DNA from: Hymenopellis radicata
Taxonomy: Eukaryota; Basidiomycota; Agaricomycetes; Agaricales; Physalacriaceae
Reading direction: 5' to 3'
NCBI GenBank assembly: GCA_015501595.1
Contig: JADNRX010000211.1
Location: 30,672 to 94,671 of the forward strand
DNA: 64,000 nucleotides
The notes under the pieces are model-generated. The model did not search any database. It worked only from the letters and a program-made list of their open reading frames with translations, and was not told where the DNA came from. Position numbers and translations under genes: made by a program. Shown here piece after piece: positions 1-11,512 of the stretch (the first letter of the stretch is position 1; the number at the start of each line of letters is the position of its first letter).

Positions 1-40
1 TTCCTCATTGTCGGAGCGGGCCTCTGACAAGACTTTTTAG

Positions 41-2517
41 ATCCCGACTACATCTCTTGGAGCGAGCGTTATCATGAGGCGACTGTTTCTATAGAAGACC
101 GCGAGGACAAGATTGACGCGGTTTCGGAGGAGCTTGAGAAGGACCTTCGCTTGCTGGGTGCTACTGCCATTGAAGATCGTCTTCAGGACGGCGTCCCCGA
201 GACCATCGCCGACTTGAAGCGCGCCGGAATCAAAATCTGGGTCGCCACTGGGGACAAGCTAGAAACTGCGATTGGTGTGTTATCTGTTTCGCCATTGACT
301 TCTTTACTCATTGCTTTCAGCCATCGGACGAAGTACGAACCTTGTTGCGGCGGATTCCAATATCATCATCGTTCGGGGTGGTGGGAGCAAGCCTGTCGGA
401 AACCAAATGGCAGACGCGATGTCGAGGTTCTTCCCTGAAGTTACGGATATGGAGATCCCGAGACCCGGGACGCCTGCGTTGGACAAGGTGTATCCATTGT
501 CGAGAGTGGAGACGGGCATGTCTGTTGTTGGGGAGAACAATGGCGAGCGTCCCGGAGGGTTCATCCTGGTTGTCGACGGTGCTGCTTTGACGCAGGCGTT
601 CAGCTCCGAGGCCTCGCAGAAGCTGTTGCTCAGGCTTGGTACACTGTGCGAGGGTGTGATATGTTGTCGCGTGTCGCCTCTGCAGAAAGCGCTTATCGTG
701 AGGTTGGTCAAGGATAATCTCAAGGTTATGACGCTGGCTATTGGGGATGGGGCGAATGATGTTTCTATGATCCAGGTGGGATGATGTTCTCTCTTCCGTG
801 TCGTCGATGTCTGATTGGTTTAGGCTGCTGATGTTGGTGTTGGTATTTCTGGTGAAGAGGGACTGCAGGCTGCCAATTCGTCGGACTATGCTATTGGGCA
901 GGTGAGGCTCGTTTTGTTGTACTGGTCAGCGGAGCTGACAGACCTTGCAGTTTCGTTTCTTGAAAAAGCTTCTTCTTGTACATGGTCATTGGTCCTATGC
1001 ACGGAACGGCACGCTGTGAGTTTTGCATGTTGAGATTTGCTTGCGGCTTTACTGATGTTGGGGTAGCATTTTAAACTTCTTTTACAAAAATGTTGTACCA
1101 ATGGGGATCAAGTTCTGGTTCCAGATCTATAATGGCTGGAGTGCCAGTTTGTGCGTCTTCCGCCTCTTTGCTTGTCGTTGATGTCGCTCATGGTCTTGGC
1201 AGCGTTTTCGATTATGTTTACATATTATTTTGGAATTCATTATGGACATTGCTGGCGGTTGTGGGGATTGGTCTTTTCGATCGTATTGTTGGTGAGTCTT
1301 GAAGAGCATTGCCGAGTGCATTCGTTAACCGGTTCATAGATGCACAGGTTCTCATGGACTTGCCCGAGTTGTATCACTATGGCAGGGAAAAGTACTGGTT
1401 CAGCATGAAGGACTTTTATATCTACATGTTCGACGGTCTGTACCAGGTAAGGTTCTCGTCAATCTTCCGCGTGGATGGTATTAACAGTGACGCTAGTCTG
1501 TCATCATTTATTTCTTGATTGTCTATGGAACCTTCTCCCCGACATCACGAAGCGACGGATATGATCAGTATCTGTATGAATTCTCTACTGTAAGCGCGAA
1601 TCGGGTTTAATGCGGGCAGGGATGCTAAGGTTTTGGTTAGACGATGGCAATCGCTGGTGTTATGGTTGCCAACATCTTCACTGGCATGGCTGCTTCCGCC
1701 TGGACGTGGTGGCTCGTTTTCGCTGTTTCTTTTGGCATTACGCTAGTTTGGGGATTCACAGTGAGTTGTGTGCGCTCCTATCAAGGATTCGTAATTGACC
1801 AATGGCTGTTTTTAGTTCATTTATTCAACAATCTCTCCAGGTGGGTTCTGCGCCACGAGCGTCTCATTTGTCGGTTATTGATGTCGTGTATCAGGCTATG
1901 CGGTTACCAACCTATACGGGAACTATTACTTCCTATCCACATCAGCCCTATTCTGGCTAGCGATTCCTCTAGTCTTCTTCTTATCCCTGGCACCCCGTTA
2001 CATTGCGAAGGCGTGGAAGTTTGGATTTTCGCCGGACGATATTGATATTGTGCGGTGGATACGCAAAAAGGATCCGTATCGTGATCTGCGCCACGATTCT
2101 TCGACGCACCTCGGCATCGGGCTCACCGTCATGAAGCAGAACCGAGGTCGCCGAACGTCGGTGATATCCCGGCGGTCATCGCGCGCGAGTAGTCTTATGA
2201 CGCTTAACGATCCGTACGGGCCTGGCTCTGTGCTGGACATTCGTGCAGCGAGTCGGACTGACATGTCGACTGGCTTGGTATCCGTCGATCGTGGGTTCGA
2301 TTTTGCGACGGAGGAGAATGGCGTTGCTATGCGGCGAATGCAGACAAATCTCTCAGAGCGCAGACGAAGCCAGCTTCCCCCTCCTCTTGCTCATGCTCTG
2401 GATTCCCCGCCGACGTCGCCTACGAGCTCGAAGAAGGGCAAGGAGCCGTCGCGGCATATATTCTCTTTACGACGCGGGATAATGAAAAAGAAGGGCTCGA
2501 GGTTTTCGTCAGAGTGA
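41..2517 (+). CDS. P4-type phospholipid flippase (Dnf-like), 3' part
   Basis: C-terminal 656 residues of a P4-ATPase, which flips phospholipids to the cytosolic leaflet of plasma or Golgi membranes. The 5' end lies outside the window. Eleven exons fit in phase: 41-274, 321-775, 824-901, 951-1015, 1067-1150, 1203-1291, 1340-1446, 1497-1589, 1641-1760, 1816-1840, 1895-2517. Visible motifs are LLGATAIEDRLQDGVPETI and TGDKLETAI in the P domain and the hinge motif GDGANDVSMIQ. These are followed by SSDYAIGQFRFLKKLLLVHG leading into the C-terminal membrane helices. The IAIGRSTNL block after the P domain resembles the Dnf class more than Drs2 or Neo1. The basic, Ser-rich tail after about 2080 is cytosolic. 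No frame breaks were seen. Confidence 0.95.
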
Positions 2518-2892
2518 CAGACGGGACGGACACAGTAATTTCTATTGTGCATATTTATTATGCTTTTTTTTGTTTATAATGTATCCCACTCCAGCTGTAT
2601 CCATCATTATACATCACCGACCCCCGCTAGCTATGCTTCAATAATAGATGTTGTTCTGAGAGAGAATCGTCAGCATCCGCGGCACGTTACTTGGCTGTGT
2701 ACGACGATCTTCTTATTCCGCCGTTTCAATTACAGGTGTGAGTATGAGCAACCTTCTCACACTCAAATTCGCAACTTCTTCCGCTCGACTGTGTATACAT
2801 AGGGAACACGGATGCTAATTTCATCGCGACCATAAAATGTGCTCGATGTCGATGGGTGATTATTGGTTCTCTTGCCGCCTTTGAGGTTTAGG

Positions 2893-4393
2893 ATGAAGAC
2901 TAGTGCTGCTCAACCGTGCGTTTTCCCAAGTCTCGGAGACTCGTGCTGATGGGATGTTTGGATAGACAAGGGCCGATGCTTATTGGGGCGCTGCTTGGCC
3001 TCAGCTTAGCAGGCGTCATCACTGTTCAGGCCTATGTCTATCTTACTACGTATCAAAAGTGCGTTTCGAGCCCTCTTTCATTGACCTTGAATACACCTTA
3101 ACGTGGATGCTTAGACGCGACAAGCCGTGGTTGAGGCTTTTCGTGAGTCTAGACTGCCACATGTCCTCCCTCGTACTTACATTGACGCGAGTCAGATACT
3201 ATTCCTTCTAGCCCTGAACATCGGACACACCGGCATGCAGTTCGCGTACTTGTACATCGCGCTCGTCAGCCATTACGGTGAGTGCTACTGCTGCTCACAG
3301 CCTTCTTTGCTGACTCCCGGATGCAGACGACCCCGCAAGTCTCCTCAAAGTGACCCCAGTGTTCGCGCTCACCGCGACGATCACGGGCATGATATCCCTC
3401 TCCGTGCAGCTGTTCTTCGCGTGGCGCATCAAGATCATCTCCAACGGCAAGACGTGGCTCGTCGCGCTCGTTGTCGTGCCCGCGTTCTTGAGTCTGGCTG
3501 GGAGCATTGCGAGTGCCGCGCAGGCGATGGCTGTGGGTGCGTTCGTCAGATTGAAGGAGCCGCAGATCAAGGCGGCGGTTATACTGTGGCTGGGCGCTGC
3601 GGCTGTGGCGGATATGCTGATTGCGGTGATTTTGGTGTGGCATTTGTGAGTCGCGTCACTTCGCGTTAAGGCTTCAGGTTGTTGACAATGACTGGGATTT
3701 TGAAGGGTGAGATATGAACGTGTCTTGTTGCTTGGGTGTCTTTTGAGAAGGGCGTTTCGTACTAGCGTAAGCAGAAGACGGGGTTCTCGGACGAGCTTGT
3801 GGACCGAATCATTCGCTGTACGGGTATTGTTTTCGTGGAAGGGGTTTTGATTTACTGACGATATATACTAATAATATAGCGACCATTCAGACGGGGCTGA
3901 TCACTGCTCTATGCGCTATCGCGGATTTAATCATATTCCTAACCGATGTGCGTTCTCCATTCTGCGCCTACTCGGAACCTAATATGCTCATTCATACATT
4001 CAACAGACCCGTGGACTGTACGTCACCCTTTGCCTCAGTGGACATTTGACCGCACACTAAAACATTGTCCACAGACACTTGGCTCTAAACTTCGCGCTGG
4101 GCAAAATCTACACAAGCACGCTCATGAGTACCCTGAACGCTCGGTCGCACGATGGTACAAACAACGAACCGAGTGCTGGCCGTGTGACTTCAGGCGTCTT
4201 TTCAATCTCAGACGTCAGACGCAGCTCGCGGTACACGTCTGGGCTGCCTGTCGTGCCCGAGGTGTGCACTTCTGTAGAGCGGGAGCAGGAGAAGCAGGCG
4301 GGCAGTAGCAGAAGCGATATATACGATGGGTCGACTTGCTGCTCGCCGTCGTCTTCGGTGCCTCTGAAGGAGTCTGATTCTGTACAGGTTTGA
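2893..4393 (+). CDS. DUF6534 multi-spanning membrane protein
   Basis: Agaricomycete DUF6534-family protein of unknown function with about seven hydrophobic segments. Exons start 2893-2915 (MKTSAAQP), 2966-3058 (GPMLIGALLGLSLAGVITVQ), 3115-3142, 3196-3277, 3327-3645. They continue with an exon ending at 3817 (TGFSDELVDRIIR), then 3880-3947 (TIQTGLITALCAIADLIIFL), 4007-4017 and 4075-4393. The last two membrane blocks and LHLALNFALGKIYTSTLMS are the family signature; the soluble tail is Ser-rich. The junction after 3645 is odd: the donor after CATTT is phase 2, but all acceptors near 3765-3774 are phase 0, so one base appears to be missing (or the splice differs). A piece of its last exon recurs at 10.8 kb. 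Confidence 0.85.
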
Positions 4394-4736
4394 TGTGAGG
4401 CCTCTCGAGGGGAGAGATGATGGGTTTTGATGATTTGACGTACGTAGCATTGGCCGACGATGCGGACGAACACTGTATAATACAACATAATGTATAGTAG
4501 AAAACTCACGAGACGGTATACAACGATATGTACTTCACGTTCACCATCAAGCCCCCCATTGGTCGGGCGTGAAGAGATCAGAGGATAAACGCGTCGGCCA
4601 GGAAAGGATGATCCTTTCCTGGCCTGCACGGCGCGCGCCGTCCGACGCGCTTCCTCTTCTTTCGCCTCCGCTTTCGCCTTCGCTGCCTTCTGATGCGCGA
4701 TCCATTCTCGGAGCACAGTATCAGAGCACCGATTCC

Positions 4737-5982
4737 CTAGACCAAACGAAGAACACCTCGACTTGCAAGGCGAGGCAGGGCTAGCCGCATTCTGTCTGCG
4801 AGGAGCGGAGAATACGTTGCCCGCGTCCCCTGCCAGCTACTTCTTTCGAAGTGAATGTTCTGAACACCGCTAAACGTCGTATGCGCTAGACTGTCGTCAA
4901 GCGAATTCCACGCTTCCTCGAGAGTTTCGATGTCTTCGACTCGGAGATCCGGGAACGTAAATGTAAGCTCCGTGAAAAGTATCATCGCTTTGGAGTCTGA
5001 GAGGGCACGAAATGTGGAAGACCACCACTCGATGAACTTGCGTGTCTCAATGAGGTGTTTGGGGTCCACGCACAAGTGTACGTGTTGGAATGGCAGACCA
5101 GCGAGCGGGATTGCGTCTGCTTTGACGATACCGGACCATACGAGTTCCGCATTGAAGCCTTCAGCCATGGTTAGATCCAAGTGTTACATTAGTTAGCGAT
5201 TGCTACGTACTGTAGGCCACTTCCAATTTGAACAACTCGAGGGGAGGAAATCCTTGAAGCAATATGTCCCGCCACCGTAGTAAATCGTCTACGAATGATA
5301 TGACGATTTCGCACCGCTTCAGGTTGGGAAGGTCAAAATAATGCATGAGGCAACGGTGGAATTCCTCCTGTAGATTGTCACCTTCGAAGCGAATGCATTC
5401 TAACGAGGGAAGGTGCAAGCGTTTGCGTGTTGCCTCCAAGTCCGCCTTGTGAAGGTCAACGACACCAGACAAACTGAGTCGTTTAACTTTTGTTCCTTCC
5501 AAAATCCTAAAAACATGGTGGAAAGTTTCGACGGAATGGATGCCGATATCAAGCTCGACAAGAGGCGCATTCCCCAAGACATTTGGGATCAAATCGAGAT
5601 AAGAGCGGGTTGCTATGTCATCGATGGCCCCGCCTGGAAATGCGACTTTCAGAAGATATGGGAGAAGAGAAAGTACAGATGCGAGGCAAGACATGTGGGC
5701 GGGTAAGGGAATACCATCATCAGAGCTGCGTTCACAGATTGTCAAGCCGCGGATGAGTGTTTGGAGATGGGGAATGGATATGAGATCATCGAGCAGTTTG
5801 ACCATCTTCTCGTAGGAGTCGAGATTCATCTGGGTATCTCGGAATAGAGCGCGTTGACTGAACCCCGACCAGGTGCGCGATACTAGCGCGCAGCTCTGCA
5901 GGGCATATTCGTGACCAGAAAGATGCTGGATAATCATGTCCACGAGTTCGTGTGGGAGAGAAGTAATTGAGGATGGCATCAT
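4737..5982 (-). CDS. F-box protein
   Basis: Two exons, 5211-5982 and 4737-5158, join in phase to give 397 residues. The N-terminus (SITSLPHELVDMIIQHLSG, then CALVSRTWSGFSQRALFRD) is a typical basidiomycete F-box. It would bind Skp1 in an SCF ubiquitin ligase. The rest has the leucine-rich spacing common in these proteins (for example VELDIGIHSVETFHHVFRIL) but no clear LRR consensus. The C-terminus ALPRLASRGVLRLV looks like the natural end of the family. The intron (5159-5210) has donor GTACGT and a GCTAAC-like branch site. The substrate is unknown, and such F-box genes are highly expanded in Agaricomycetes. Confidence 0.85.
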
Positions 5983-6911
5983 GGCGGAATACTAGGAAGA
6001 AATTCGTCGGTGTTGAGTGTTAAGGTGAAGGAGACGCGCCAGCCGCGAACGTCCAGCGCGCAAACAAAAGGAAGAGGGTCACGCACAGATCGAACCGCTG
6101 ATGTGGACGATATCCGTGAGACTTGAAAACGCGTGTTGTGATGCTGGATGGAAGTCGAGTCGAAGGTGCGTGGGCGGGACCAATGCGGAGTCTGAATCCT
6201 CTTAACCGTTTGCTTCTTCAACTTTTCTTGTTTGACTGCCCAGTGCCGGCGGATTACAGTATGAACACCCAACCTCTGCGGAAATAACACGAGGGGAGTC
6301 ATGTTCAAGAAGAAGCTTCTCCGCCGTCGCTCTCTTTTTGTAATCAAACCGTAAACACGGCCAAGATCCGCCGCCTCCTGTATGTATGACACAATTCCGG
6401 ATTAGGAAGTCGCGCTCTTTGCTTGAGCCTCACCACCACCAGCTTCACCAGGGCTCGAGCGTATACATCGGCGGGAGCATCATGCAACACAATGATTCAT
6501 TCTACAGCGACAACCGAGGACCTCGGAAAGAGGCTGGTGGCGCCAAATTGAAGTCACGGTGGTCGTGTTATTCAGGGCATTCAATCTGTGAAGGGGCGCA
6601 CCGCTTTTTGTACGAGTCTGGAAAGTGACAAAAGCGTCGTCGCCGCTGTGGAGACGACAAGACGCAAGTGCGTTCGTTAGTGGGGCGAGGATGACGTGCT
6701 TAGGTGCTACTCATTGTACGTTCTGAGGCTTTTCCACTGACCTTCTGGGACCTAAATGAAAGGTTCAATTGAAGAGACAGTGCAATACACAGAAGCGCCT
6801 TCGACAATACAACACATTCCACGGGAGATAAACGCTGTGGTTTTCTTACAAGTTACATGCTGTAAGTACTCAACGATGCACCGCCCCTCGAGCGCTCTGT
6901 TGACTCACGAA
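5983..6911. other. Intergenic, no gene recognised
   Basis: Region upstream of the F-box gene. The minus ORF at 5979-6392 and the plus ORF at 6386-6628 have no recognisable domain or splice context, and nothing is supported here. Confidence 0.5.
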
Positions 6912-7341
6912 GGCTCTTCTGATGTCTTACATCGCGTCTCTGTATATACCGGCACGCTATACCTGGTGCGTGACAATCTCCATCAAGTCCCAAGTGAGTT
7001 TGAATGAGGAAGAAGGGCGGCTGTAAACATTTCATGGAGGTAGGCATGGTCCACACAAGTGCTAGTGCACCTCGTTCCGAACGTGAAAGAACTTAAAGTC
7101 GTTTTCGACAGAACAAAATTGGGTCGGTGAGCGTTTTCTGGCTCAGTCCCGACTCCACGGAACTTACTGAATGATTAGACTCTATGATAGCTAATCGCCG
7201 TGCTCAACGCTGCACTGCTATGCCCACTGATGCCGGATGTCCTTAAAATACCATCGTCGGAATGCCTTTTGGAGCTCCTCCGGACAGGAATAAAAATGAA
7301 GAACACGAAATCTCTTCTCCGAAAAGTCTTCCTTCTTCCGC
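6912..7341 (+). repeat. Upstream module of 7-TM A genes, copy 1
   Basis: Sequence upstream of A1, repeated upstream of A2 (about 24842-25262, inverted) and A3 (about 57140-57499). Shared landmarks are TCTGTATATACCGGCACG, a GGTGCGTGACAATCTC-like string, GAATGAGGAAGAAGGGCGG, GCATGGTCCACAC and GGTCGGTGAGCGTTTTCTGG. It probably contains the promoter and 5' leader. The three copies differ by several small indels. A fourth, worn copy lies near 9250-9420. Confidence 0.75.
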
Positions 7342-8637
7342 ATGTCTTCCCTTGAGCAAGAGCTCGGTTTCTCAGAGGAAACTGTGCAACGGATCATTGG
7401 CGACAGTCTCAATGTCCATCTCATCGCCGTCTTCGCGTATGGACTCTATACAAGCATCTTCATTGTTACGATACAGCACATAGGTATAAATCTCGCTCTT
7501 CGATGATGACAACTGAACGTCTCTCTAGTCGCACGGGGCCAATGGCCCCTTCAACGTGTCGCGTTGACTATCGTCGTTTGTCTGATATGGGCATTGACAA
7601 CAATCGACTTTGGATTCGTTTGGAATGAGGCGTATGTCACATTCGTTACCCACGGGCAAACCCAGGACTCTGTTCTGCGCTTTATTTCCGGCCGTGGAAG
7701 CTGGACATCGAAAAGGCTAGCTATGAACCGACTGGCAGTCATATTGAACGCCATGCTCGCGGAGCTCACGAATGTCTGTGATATAAAACATTATCCTGAT
7801 CAAATTTAATGCTTCGACAGATCTGGAGATGCTGGGTGATATGGAATCGCAGGTGGCTTGTCGTTGCATTTCCTTTGCTTGGCGTCATCTGTGGCTTGCG
7901 TAGGATTTTGCCGATTCCGCTTTCGGTTTGCTCATGCTCGCATAGTCAGTGCTGCCTTTTCCCTGGCAACTCTGTTTCCGTCTGGCAAAATGAACGTCCA
8001 TGTCACTCCGACCGAGATAGATTGGACCATTGTATATTATTCAGTCACGGTCGCGGTCAACATTTCAACCACGTCGCTCATAATCTTCCGAATTCTGGCC
8101 GTCGGGGGGCTCAAGGCCGTACGTACCTACAGAGGTGTCATCGAAGTTGTGGTCGAATCCGCCTTTCTGTTCTCAGCTACCTACGTCGTCTTTCTTGCAA
8201 CATTCTTGAGCGATATCAACGCTCCCGTCGTCCCGAACTCCTTTCATAATTTAAATTGGTACATGACTGCAGTCATAGGTGCGATAACGGTACGTTTTTC
8301 TCGTTGGCAGGGTTCATCTGACCAATTATGATGAGCTCAGGCCACGGCGCCAACCTTGATCATTGGACGTGCCATGGCGGGCGAAACGCGTCCCAGAGAC
8401 GCTTCTCTTCTAACAATTCCGCGGAGTATTGTCGATGGCATTCTGTTTGCGAGCATGTCCACTCGACGGAATACCGTGGCGACGGTTCAGCTTCCCAATG
8501 TTCCTGCTGGTACTGCATCGCAGAAGTCAGCGCCGTCTATACATAGCGACGTGACGCCCAACTCGGTCCACAGGCCGTCGATCCCAGGGATCGACACTGA
8601 AGCATATGCTGAAGACAAATCGCAGTGGCGTCCATAA
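7342..8637 (+). CDS. 7-TM family protein, paralogue A1 (intact)
   Basis: Uncharacterised Agaricomycete 7-TM family; no Pfam name is claimed. Exons 7342-7483, 7529-7773, 7821-7899, 7946-8289 and 8341-8637 join in phase to 368 residues. Start MSSLEQELGFSEE matches the family start. Hydrophobic segments include AVFAYGLYTSIFIV, VALTIVVCLIWALTT, a WRCWVIWNRRW-led helix, STTSLIIFRIL, RTYRGVIEVVVESAFLFSAT and the helix before TLIIGRAMAGETRPRD. The tail after that motif is Ser/Thr-rich and polar. The 7-TM topology suggests a receptor or channel-like membrane role, but this is inference. This is the only A copy read without a frame break. Confidence 0.8.
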
Positions 8638-10053
8638 AATTCGAGGTGAAGTACCATGTTAGAAGTGACGCATTCTAATAGACAGCCTAAAATTTATCGT
8701 ATCATCGACCTAATGTTTTGTAATCTTTGGTCTGTAATCAATCTGTTGTACTTATGAGCACTGAGGCAAGAAGGACGCGAGTTTGTTTGCGGCTGTTAGA
8801 GTTGGATGATCTTGTTGAGTAGCTTTCTCAGCACGTACACCAGATCAGAATTCATGTATCCCAGCAGTCTGTCAGTGTCACTGTTCCTCATGAAACTTCT
8901 GACTTTACCCTGCTGCAGCTCAGTGAGCGATACCCTGCTATTAGTATTTTCAGGCATCAAGGTTCGTCTCGTTTGTATAGTGTCAGCATGAGCGCTCATA
9001 AGCCATGATGGTCCCTCTTATCATGTCAGTACTAATTTGATCACGGCTCGCATCCCGACTCTCACATATCTCGCATTAACATTCTCCCTGCTCAGGTCTT
9101 TGCTCCTGTCTTGAAATGCCACGAAATCGGCACAAGAGCGCCACCGATATTCAACTGGATTGTTTCTGGCGCTCTCGGGAATAGAAACCTCTGCGTAGTG
9201 GCGAGTTCAAAGGTAATCACCTCCGCGATGTAGAGGCTCTGAACTATTGCTGATGTTCTCCATCAAGGCTCAAGTGAGTTCGGGTGAGGAAGAAGTGCGG
9301 CTACACAAGCGTGCACATCGTGTCCGAACGTGAAACTCGTCTCGAAACAACAAGTCAACACAGTTGCGCAGGTGAACGTTTGCTCGGTATTCAGTCCTGG
9401 CTCCACGGCGACGCTTCCGTCGGCAAATCGCAGAAGAAAGCATTTTACTGTTCACTTGATCTCACCGCCGCGTTTTGTTTTGGTTTTCGGGACGCTAATG
9501 CAAGGCACCAGCGCTTTGCCGCGGCCTGGACACTCAAGGGCAAAATTCACTAAAGGGTCTGACGTTAATCAGACCGCATCATGCTTGATCGCTGCCGACG
9601 GCCCGATTCTATGTACGCGCATCGCGCGCCTCCTTCTGTCCTTCTACTCGCGGATGCATACTTGCTCAGTCATCTTCTGTCTACGGCCTCCGAGATGTTA
9701 ATAACATGTCATGTTAACAATTTGTTGTTCGGCCGCCGACGAACCTTATAATTCGCCGCCCATACCATCACCATACGTCAGTGACTCAGTGGTGTGGAAC
9801 TAGGCCTTTTCAGTCATCCCCAACGACACAATGGAGCTCATTCTCTGCGCCTTACCCTCGCGGCAAGTCTTCCGATGTACGAAACGCCGCCCATGAATAG
9901 TTCCATACCCAGGCCTAGTTGGAATCCACGGTCGAGCGGTGCCGCCTGATCAAGCACATTCTGCACAAAGCCCTCAGACCTATAAAGTCCATCGTTCATA
10001 CCCTCCTTTACATTCAAGTCACCCATTCAAGCTACCCATCCAAACTCACGCTC
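8638..10053. other. Duplicated flank and worn promoter copy; no gene
   Basis: 8700-9240 matches the 3' flank of A3 (58870-59395) closely, and its first part also matches the flank of A2 (23430-23540). 9250-9420 is a worn copy of the 7-TM upstream module (AAGTGAGTTCGGGTGAGGAAG, then GGTGAACGTTTGCTCG). 9640-10053 is unique to block 1 and is presumably the promoter of the secreted-protein gene. No coding region is supported. Confidence 0.6.
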
Positions 10054-10602
10054 ATGTTCAACAACCTGGTTGGTCCGCTGAATCGCTTCTCCACCCCTCG
10101 TTAACACTCTGCCACCAGGTCATACCCACCGTGGCTCTCATGGCGACCGTCCTCGGCCTGGCAACGATGGCGAATGCTGAAGGGTGCTATAACGGAGGGT
10201 GGGTATCCTTCACCTTTGACGCGCTCTGTCTTGTTCTTTTTCTATTTCGTTTAACTCGCTGCGTTTTCCCAGAAACACCAACGCCGCGGCGTGCTACAAC
10301 TTGTACTCGGAGGACTTCTGCAGCGACGTCGTCTACGGCACGGTACGTCCATTCTCCCCAAATTCCCTCTCCCTGCCGCTAACGATAATCAACACATTCG
10401 TGTCCAGCGCTCGGAGTGCCACGTCCTGGACTCCAAGACGCACTGCAACTTCTCCGTCTCGGGCCCCTCGGGCAACCCCGCATACAGCGACTGCGTCTAC
10501 GCGATGTCGCAGCTCGCGTACTTCTGCGGCGAGACCGGCGGGCTGAAGACGGTCAGCGGGTATCAGTACAAGCTCGACCCGAACGACGGGGGGAGCTGCT
10601 AG
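10054..10602 (+). CDS. Small secreted cysteine-rich protein
   Basis: Exons 10054-10068, 10119-10198, 10273-10342 and 10408-10602 join in phase to 119 residues. The first two exons make a signal peptide (MFNNLVIPTVALMATVLG followed by LATMANA), with likely cleavage just before or after Glu. The mature part of roughly 95 residues has eight cysteines (EGCYNGG, ACYN, DFCSD, ECHV, HCNF, DCVY, FCGE, GSC-stop), enough for four disulfides. Codon use in the last exon is strongly GC-ending, unlike the A+T-richer surroundings. No family is recognised; it is effector-like in form only. The first donor (GTTGGT) is weak, so a start inside exon 2 is possible. Confidence 0.75.
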
Positions 10603-10726
10603 ATTCGAGCTAGTCGTCCTAGATCGGAATCCCGATAATCAACAGGAGAGGAGATATTTTGTGCAATGTCATCGTGCTTCGTATTTTCATTTGTGTTTTA
10701 TGTTTTTGAGTTCTTGGTCTCTTCCG

Positions 10727-10977
10727 CTCTGAACGACCTCACCAGAATCCTTGCTACTCGCGCGGACGCCTTTGACCCTAATCTCAAATTTGCACTGGTG
10801 CTGAGTCTGAACGCTCGCAACGTGTGGTCGTACGATGATAGTACAAACAACGAACCGAGTGCTGGCCGTGTGACTTGAGGCATCATTTCAACCTCAGAGG
10901 TCAGACGCAGCTCGCGGTACACGTCTGGGCTGCCTGTCTTGCCCGAGGTGTGCGCTTCTGTAGAGCGGGAGCAGATC
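10727..10977 (+). pseudogene. Fragment of DUF6534 gene last exon
   Basis: Closely matches about 4100-4285 of the DUF6534 gene, from the LNAR region through TNNEPSAGRVT and SSRYTSGLPV to the EREQ segment. It has an in-frame TGA after GRVT and lacks all upstream membrane exons. It ends abruptly at about 10977, where 7-TM family sequence begins. It is a dead fragment. Confidence 0.75.
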
Positions 10978-11512
10978 CTTCTGGTCAGTGGATCCAAGAA
11001 GGCCCGCACCTACCGAGGCATCATAGAAATTTTGATCGAATCCGCCTTTCTCTACTCGGCCACTTGCATTATCTATCTTGCACTATATGTGAATGACTTC
11101 AAGGTTCCGTACTGGAGTTTTTCGAATTTGTACGCCTCGCGCTCTGAATCTGTAACAGCGAGTACTTCCTATCTTGTGCTTCAGACAAGCTGACGCATGT
11201 CCCAGGCGGCAGCACCAACACTGATCATTGGACGTGTCCTTGCAGGAGAGGCGCGTCCCAACGATACATGGACTCGGACATCCCTTCCGCACATGCGTAC
11301 CACTATGCGGAATATCTCTGGGGGCATCCCGTTTGCTAGCTTCCATCCTGCACAGACACAGAACACCGCGGCAACTGTCGAGTGCTCTAATCCATGACAG
11401 TGAAATGGATAGTTCGGGACCGTCCGTAAAGGATGACCAGAAGAACAGAGAGGATGGCGCTGGTGTTGTTTCGATACTGGAATTCCGCGACGTGGAGAAA
11501 TGCCTGGACTGA
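10978..11512 (+). pseudogene. 7-TM family fragment B (exons 4-5 only)
   Basis: Begins inside exon 4 of the 7-TM family (KKARTYRGIIEILIESAFLY, then SATCIIYLALYVNDFKVPYW). A disrupted stretch replaces the usual exon 4 end. An exon 5-like part follows (AAAPTLIIGRVLAGEARPND at about 11206) and stops soon after EVECSN-like tail sequence. Exons 1-3 and the start of exon 4 are missing. Its left edge is fused to the DUF6534 fragment. A similar truncated copy lies inverted at 22940-23430. Confidence 0.75.

Noticed and set aside
5979..6392. 137-codon minus ORF upstream of the F-box gene
   Set aside because: No domain, no codon bias, and it overlaps the F-box gene start. It is most likely promoter and leader sequence.
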